64,000 nt of DNA from NCBI GenBank assembly GCA_029261965.1, contig JAJDAH010000039.1:85802-149801 (forward strand), read 5' to 3'. The notes under the pieces were generated by a model. The model did not search any database. It was given only the letters and a program-made list of their open reading frames with translations, and was not told the DNA's origin. Source of the DNA: Polyangiaceae bacterium. GTDB lineage: Bacteria; Myxococcota_A; Polyangia; Polyangiales; Polyangiaceae. The position numbers and the translations under genes were made by a program. Below are positions 59,347-64,000 of the stretch, piece after piece; within the stretch, counting starts at the first letter, position 1, and every line of letters starts with the position of its first letter.

Positions 59347-59403
59347 CCCGTCGGAACGTCGGCGTTGCGATTTCGGATCCAGCCACTGAGTAGGGAGATC
59401 CGG

Positions 59404-60456
59404 CTAGCGGCACTGCGCTTCGCACGCGCCTCGGGTGCGCTCGCAGCTTCTCCGGCAGGCCGCAGCGCCGAAAGCGGGATCGGTGCGGCTTCGGGTTGCG
59501 CAGCGATCGTCGCAGCTCGTCGCGACTTGCTCGCACTGGGTAAGACAGTGCTCGCCAGGGCGCGTGGGGCGCACGAGGCGCTCTGGCAACCGAGGCGGTA
59601 TCTCCGCCATCTGCGCCGCCATCTGCGCCGTCGTCGGTCGCCGCGGCGCGACAGGCGGATGAATTCGACGCGCGTAGTTCTTTCCTTGAGTGATCAAAGC
59701 GGGATCGGCTTTCTTCGGCTTCGCCTTCGAAGAATCCCACTTCTTCTTGATCTCCTTCGCTTCGTCTTCGGACAAGGGGCCAATGGCGATCGCGCTACTC
59801 CCGTTCGTCGTCTCGTAGACGGACACATCCCATCCGCCTTCCTCGTCGCTCGACAGCCGTTTCGCCCAATCGACGAGTCCAGTCGGACCCGTCGACGTCG
59901 GCGTCGCGCCAATCTGGACGTACCGGCGCTTCTTCACTTCGACGTCGCCCACTCGCTTTTGGATGAGCTCGATGGTTTCTTCGACCGCGTTGGCATCGGT
60001 GGGCGCTTCGGCGGCACTCTGCGTGTCGTCGACGGTCAACCTCGCCATCGCCACGAGCAAAGGGCCGTGGTTGCACTGCCCGTGCTGATGCTTCTTTCCC
60101 GTTTCGTCCTCGTGTTCGTGAACCGAGCTGATTCGCGCGCCGTGGTGCTCGACCTGCTCGAGGGCGTTCAGCATCGTCAGCACGTAGCGCTTGGCGTCGA
60201 GTGACTCCGCCGCAGTGAACCGGTCGATGAACTCCGTGGCTTGCGCCTGGCAGTAGCGGGCGTGCTCGACCTCGTGCTCGTGGTCGACCCGTACCGTTTC
60301 GACGAGCCACTGCGAGAACGTGAAGAGCGCCGCGATGGCCGGGACCAACAAGCCCACCCAGAGCTTGGATTGCCACCACGGGAAGTCGTGATGGTGCCCT
60401 GCTGGAGCGCTCTTGCCCCCGCCTTCCGTCCCCGAGCTCGTGCGTCCCTCGGCCAT
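59404..60456 (-). CDS. Single-pass membrane protein with His-rich segment and Cys-rich tail
   Basis: A 350-residue protein. A cytoplasmic Gly/Ser/His-rich N-terminus (residues 1-27) precedes one membrane segment (about 29-52, KLWVGLLVPAIAALFTFSQW). The outside part has an acidic/His-rich stretch (VDHEHEVEHARYCQAQATEF; HEHEDETGKKHQHGQCNHG), suggesting metal binding, a central region (VYETTNGSSAIAIGPLSEDE) and a Cys-rich C-terminus (CLTQCEQVATSCDDRCATRS, CRRSCERTRGACEAQC) likely forming disulphides. A short repeat (AQMAAQMAEIP) separates them. No family recognised. Confidence 0.65.
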   Translation of the reverse strand: MAEGRTSSGTEGGGKSAPAGHHHDFPWWQSKLWVGLLVPAIAALFTFSQWLVETVRVDHEHEVEHARYCQAQATEFIDRFTAAESLDAKRYVLTMLNALEQVEHHGARISSVHEHEDETGKKHQHGQCNHGPLLVAMARLTVDDTQSAAEAPTDANAVEETIELIQKRVGDVEVKKRRYVQIGATPTSTGPTGLVDWAKRLSSDEEGGWDVSVYETTNGSSAIAIGPLSEDEAKEIKKKWDSSKAKPKKADPALITQGKNYARRIHPPVAPRRPTTAQMAAQMAEIPPRLPERLVRPTRPGEHCLTQCEQVATSCDDRCATRSRTDPAFGAAACRRSCERTRGACEAQCR

Positions 60457-60556
60457 GTCCTACCCCGGTTTCGGAGCTACCACAGTCTTCGTGGACACCG
60501 AAAAAAACGGCAAGAACCCAGAGGAGTTCCGAGCGATGTTTCGCTAGGGTCGGCGC

Positions 60557-61246
60557 ATGAGCAAATCCGAGCGGGTACTCGCCTTCGCGACCCTGATTTT
60601 GGGGGTGTGCTTCGGCTGCAACAAGTCGAGCGACCGGTCGGCGCCGACTTCGTCTGCGACGTCGCAGGCGGTCGCGAATGCCGCGCCGACCGCGCTGACG
60701 GCGCGATCCGCCGCGGCCCGGCCCACGGCCGCGGTGCCGCCCACGGCCGCGGTGCCGCCGTCCGCCGCCGCGGCAAAAAGGGTCGCACCGAGCCCTTCGG
60801 TCGAGGGCGACTTCGAGTACGTGTACGTGTACGGAATCGATTGGCGCACGGGCGGCTATGCGCTCTTCATGCGTGGAGACGGTAGCGGGATCCTCCGGGT
60901 TGCCGGCAAGTCCACAATCAACGAGCAACCCGAGAAGCGCTACGATCTCGGTGCCGACGCCAAACGCTACTCGGCGATCGAGAAGACTCTGAAAGCTCAC
61001 GGCGCGCTGACGATGAAGGTCGACCCCTTTCAGGCGCCGGGGGACAGCATCGTCAGGATGCGAATGCGCCCGACCTCCGGCGACGAAGTCGTTCTGAAGG
61101 GATCACCCGGTCGGAACGAGAAGTTTCGGACCTTGTTTCTGGAGCTCCGCGAGCAAATGAAGGCGATCTCCGTGGAGGGCCTCACGCCCACCCACGACGG
61201 CCAGCTCGACCGCGATTGGGAACCTCCGATACCGCCGAGAGGCTGA
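60557..61246 (+). CDS. Small lipoprotein of unknown function
   Basis: A 229-residue lipoprotein: MSKSERVLAFATLILGVCFG then a lipobox ending in GC. A low-complexity Ala/Pro/Thr linker with TAAVPPTAAVPP repeats (about 25-75) is followed by a compact domain of about 145 residues (VEGDFEYVYVYGIDWRTGGY, RGDGSGILRVAGKS, VRMRMRPTSGDEVVLKG). Its stop is 17 bp from the convergent Sel1-repeat gene. The open frame and codon use are good; no known family. Confidence 0.65.
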   Translation: MSKSERVLAFATLILGVCFGCNKSSDRSAPTSSATSQAVANAAPTALTARSAAARPTAAVPPTAAVPPSAAAAKRVAPSPSVEGDFEYVYVYGIDWRTGGYALFMRGDGSGILRVAGKSTINEQPEKRYDLGADAKRYSAIEKTLKAHGALTMKVDPFQAPGDSIVRMRMRPTSGDEVVLKGSPGRNEKFRTLFLELREQMKAISVEGLTPTHDGQLDRDWEPPIPPRG

Positions 61247-61263
61247 ACCCAGCCGCCCCGGAG

Positions 61264-63045
61264 CTACTTCGCCTTCTTCTCCATGGCACAGGCGAACTTG
61301 TCGCCTCGTCGACACGCCGAGCCCAGGCGCTGCTTGCCGGTCCCGACCTTGCCGGCGACCTGAATGATCCCGAGAGCGACGCAGTCGGCGACGGCGCCAC
61401 CGCTACAACTCTTGTTGAGCGCGCTAGTGGTTTTTGCGTCGGGGATGACGGTTTTCTTTTCGCCATAGGCGACCACCATCACGGCACACCCCAGCTTGCT
61501 GCCGCGGAGGCAGGCAGCGCTGAAGTGGCTCTTGGCTTGCTCCGGGCTGGTTTCGTAGACGAGGCGGCCGAGCTGCGCGCAGCCCGCGGCGTCGAAGCGG
61601 TAGCAGGCCCGCCGATACGAGGTCTTCGCGACGATCGCCCCGCCCGGTTTTACCGAACGCGCTTCTTGCAGCAGACCCAGCCGTGTGCAACTCGCGCCGT
61701 CGCCCGCTTGGCATGCTCGACCGAGGAGCTTGCCGGCCTCTGCGACGTCCTTTCCGACGCCTTTGCCCTCGAGCAACAACGAAGCTGCGGCCGCGCACCC
61801 GCCGCGATCACCGCCGGAGCATGCCTGGTTGAACAAGCCGAAAGCGCGCGCGGGATCGGTCTTGGCGCCGCCAGCGCCGGTGAGATGGGCAGTGCCGAGC
61901 GCAAAACATCCGGCGGCGATGCCGCCGTGGCACCCCTTCTCGAAGAGCTGGTTCGCGCCGGTTTTCTGAGCGTCGGTACCGCGAGCCTCGAGTCTGCCGA
62001 GATTCACGCACGCGGCGGCGTCGCCCTTGTCGCAAGCGCCCCTCAGGACCGCAGCGGCTTTCGAGTCTCCGTTCCGCATCAGAATCGCGCCGAGCGCCGC
62101 GCAGCTTCCAGCGTGCCCTTTGTCGCACTGCGCCTGACAGCCGGACTCGTCGTTCACGAGGCATTGATGTGGCACCGAGTTGGACGGCGCGGTGCACTTG
62201 CCCGCGCCGAAAACGAGCCCGGCCGGACAGGCCGGGGCGTCGGCCACGGTCGTCGTAGCTGCCGGTGGTGCCTTCTCTGCGCTGGGCGAAGGCGAGGCGA
62301 TTGGCATCAGCGCCAACCGCACCGGCGCGCCGCACTGGGGCGGAGGGATTTTCGAGTCAGGGGTGGCGTTCTTGCAATCGGCGATATCGCCTTCGCGGTT
62401 GCTCATGCTCTTCGAGCTCGAAGACGCCGTGCCCGCCGAGGCGGCGAAAATCTCCGCGACCGCGCGCACCTTCGCGTCCGAGGCGCTCGACAGTGCGAAG
62501 GCGCCCACCGTTGCCCCGCGCACGTAGTGGGTCGCGCCGTCACAGCTACCCGCGAGATCGTCGCGGGTGGGTGAGTCCCAAGCCGACCGCCGCTTACCGA
62601 CGATGACCGTAGCGATGTCGAGCGAGACGCCCCGCTTCATCTCGCCGCCGATGCTGGCACCGGTCAACGGGAGGTTCGCGTGAACCTCGTCGGCACTGTC
62701 GAGGCGCACGACCTGCTCTTTTCTCGTCATGCCGATGAAGCCGTACTCACCGTCGATGTGGCACCCATCGAGCAGGCGGATGCCGTCGCACCCGTACGAG
62801 ACCACAGCGATGCCCTCCTTCATCGCCACTTCGAGATCTCCGCGCTTGTCTGGTTTCCAGTCCACCACCAGTGGTTCCGCGCCGCGCGTCACGTCGCGGC
62901 ACTCGACGTCGTCCGGTCCACTCTCGCCGAGCGCTTCGGATGCCGTCGGCGCCTCGGGGCGCAGCGCTTCGGCCGCGCCCCCGGGGGCGCAGGCCAACGT
63001 GGTCAACACAACTAGCGGGGAAAGGCGGATCGATTTCATGGGCAT
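61264..63045 (-). CDS. Sel1-like (Cys-rich TPR) repeat lipoprotein
   Basis: A 593-residue protein from ATG 63045 (MPMKSIRLSPLVVLTTLAC; ATG 63039 is equally possible). The N-terminal half (about 25-280) has two sub-regions including RDVTRGAEPLVVDWKPDKRG and a Cys-rich segment (CPAGLVFGAGKCTA, CLVNDESGCQAQCDKG). The C-terminal part (about 300-590) is a series of Sel1-like repeats with paired Cys, as in Hcp proteins: KAAAVLRGACDKGDAAACVN, ANQLFEKGCHGGIAAGCFAL, AFGLFNQACSGGDRGGCAAA, AGKLLGRACQAGDGASCTRL. It should form a disulphide-stabilised solenoid at the surface for protein binding. Confidence 0.85.
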   Translation of the reverse strand: MPMKSIRLSPLVVLTTLACAPGGAAEALRPEAPTASEALGESGPDDVECRDVTRGAEPLVVDWKPDKRGDLEVAMKEGIAVVSYGCDGIRLLDGCHIDGEYGFIGMTRKEQVVRLDSADEVHANLPLTGASIGGEMKRGVSLDIATVIVGKRRSAWDSPTRDDLAGSCDGATHYVRGATVGAFALSSASDAKVRAVAEIFAASAGTASSSSKSMSNREGDIADCKNATPDSKIPPPQCGAPVRLALMPIASPSPSAEKAPPAATTTVADAPACPAGLVFGAGKCTAPSNSVPHQCLVNDESGCQAQCDKGHAGSCAALGAILMRNGDSKAAAVLRGACDKGDAAACVNLGRLEARGTDAQKTGANQLFEKGCHGGIAAGCFALGTAHLTGAGGAKTDPARAFGLFNQACSGGDRGGCAAAASLLLEGKGVGKDVAEAGKLLGRACQAGDGASCTRLGLLQEARSVKPGGAIVAKTSYRRACYRFDAAGCAQLGRLVYETSPEQAKSHFSAACLRGSKLGCAVMVVAYGEKKTVIPDAKTTSALNKSCSGGAVADCVALGIIQVAGKVGTGKQRLGSACRRGDKFACAMEKKAK

Positions 63046-63242
63046 CTTGCTCGCAGCCTCATACACGAATTCGTGCCGAGAGTCCGGCGTCGGAGCCGGT
63101 CGCCGTGAAGCCATCGCCGGGCAGAAGGTTCCGCGCCCAATTCGTCGAGGCGCCGGGAAATCGGGGCGAGACGCGAGCCATACCGCCGTCCCCGAGGTGC
63201 GCACCTTTCGGGCGCGCCGTCTTGTGGATGGAGGTGGGTGAT

Positions 63243-63880
63243 GAAAAGCGTCCGAAGTTACTTCCGGCAGATCGCATCTTGTGGGTCTGGCTCTCCGGGC
63301 TGGGGGGCAATTGGCGTCACTCGCTCGTCATCGTGAAGCCGGAAACGGTCATCGACTGGCACAGGCAGGGTTTCAAGCTCTACTGGTCTTGGATATCCCG
63401 GCGGAAGAGAAGCCCCGGCCGATTCCCTGACATGATCGAGATCGGAAAAGCCGCGATCGCGGAGGTGTGACTCGCTCCGGCACCCAGAATCAAAACAGTC
63501 GGAACGGTGATCGACATCTCGTCTGCCTAACCAGCTGCTGTAGCTCGCACCGTCCATCCGAAAACACGCGTCCGGGCTCTCGAGTAGCTCGGGCGCTGCC
63601 GCGTGGGCAGCGTGGAAAAGCCCCTGGCGTAATCCATACGTTGAATGATCGGCTCGATACGTCGCGAGTGCTTGAACCACCTGATCATCCTGAACGAGCG
63701 GCACCTGCAACGGATTCTTTGCTCCTATCTCGCCTACTATCACGAGTCCCGAACGCACTTGAGCCTCGGCAAGGACGCTCCGACGCCAAGGCCCGTGCGC
63801 GGACCTGAGATCGGGAAGGTCATCGCGCTTCCTCAGGTGGGCCGCTTGAATCATCGCTACGAGCGGCGAGCGGCGAGCGG
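63243..63880 (+). pseudogene. Broken integrase-core transposase (IS3-like)
   Basis: The 5' part (63243-63470) reads LPADRILWVWLSGLGGNW, then VIVKPETVIDWHRQGFKLYW, as in the N-terminal region of IS transposases, but ends at TGA after AEV. The catalytic core (about 63471-63620) is scrambled or deleted. The 3' part recovers as SPWRNPYVE in one frame (63619-63645), then after a likely 4-base deletion IGSIRRECLNHLIILNERHL, SRTHLSLGKDAPTPRPV and VIALPQVGRLNHRYERRAA in another. No product can be made. 63881-64000 continues without recognisable features. Different family from the fragment at 57.9 kb. Confidence 0.85.
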
Positions 63881-64000
63881 CGTAGAGCGAGGAACCGTCT
63901 GCTCGTTCAACCCGTGCTCGGGCCACAAGTTCGTCCCCTCCATATTGACGTATGGCCATCGTCGTCCCACGTGCCGCGCTCGTGCTCATTGCCCGTTCCC

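Noticed and set aside
63258..63989. A 243-residue minus-strand frame at the window end.
   Set aside because: The plus strand contains clear transposase remnants, so this frame is a shadow.

Overview
The window looks like chromosome of a high-GC myxobacterium (Myxococcota, Polyangia-like). This rests on very high GC with long antisense open frames, three large Ser/Thr protein kinases (one with TPRs), about fifteen lipoproteins that often carry a Gly/Ser/Ala-rich linker after the lipobox Cys, FG-GAP, MopE-type, RCC1 and DUF1554-like modules, and a convergent ECF sigma/kinase pair. No rRNA, tRNA or CRISPR array was seen. The assignment is inference from gene content.

Layout. 0-13 kb: end of a Pro-rich protein, a double-ACT protein, a metalloprotease-like lipoprotein, a two-domain DsbA/HCCA-isomerase-like protein, a membrane Ser/Thr kinase, smpB, an alpha/beta-hydrolase lipoprotein, a ROK regulator behind an AT-rich control region, and a 2OG-Fe(II) oxygenase-like protein. 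13.4-18.9 kb: one 1836-residue gene encoding two UvrA proteins fused in tandem. 19-21.3 kb: a gene-poor repeat island with a family of dyad-symmetric paired hairpins (each ATG-N13-CAT), GC-rich spacers and a 15-bp minisatellite. 21.3-31 kb: an FrnE-like DsbA protein and a run of surface lipoproteins (parallel beta-helix/MopE, FG-GAP/UnbV and a translationally coupled FG-GAP/thrombospondin-3 pair). 31-33.4 kb: a Spy/CpxP-like envelope-stress set, with an ECF sigma gene interrupted by two in-frame TAG codons, a putative anti-sigma factor and a second LTxxQ-type sensor. 33.45-33.7 kb: two more copies of the paired-hairpin element. 34-43 kb: two small proteins, an ECF sigma factor convergent with a kinase-TPR protein, a LuxR-type regulator, a site-2 protease-like protein, an unknown 519-residue protein and a VWA lipoprotein. 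43-49 kb: a bis-MGD molybdoenzyme, an ArsB-like permease, a GT-C-like membrane protein and a double VOC protein. 49.4-56.2 kb: DUF1554-like and RCC1/Cys-rich lipoproteins and a third kinase. 56.2-64 kb: lipoproteins, a Sel1-repeat protein and remnants of two transposases and a Uma2-like protein.

The recurring theme is the cell envelope: secreted or lipid-anchored proteins of unknown ligand mixed with transmembrane kinases and ECF-type signalling that could monitor the envelope. The most unusual non-coding material is the paired-hairpin repeat family. Also unusual are four gene ends where a short tandem duplication covers the stop codon, the double-TAG sigma gene, and the tandem UvrA.
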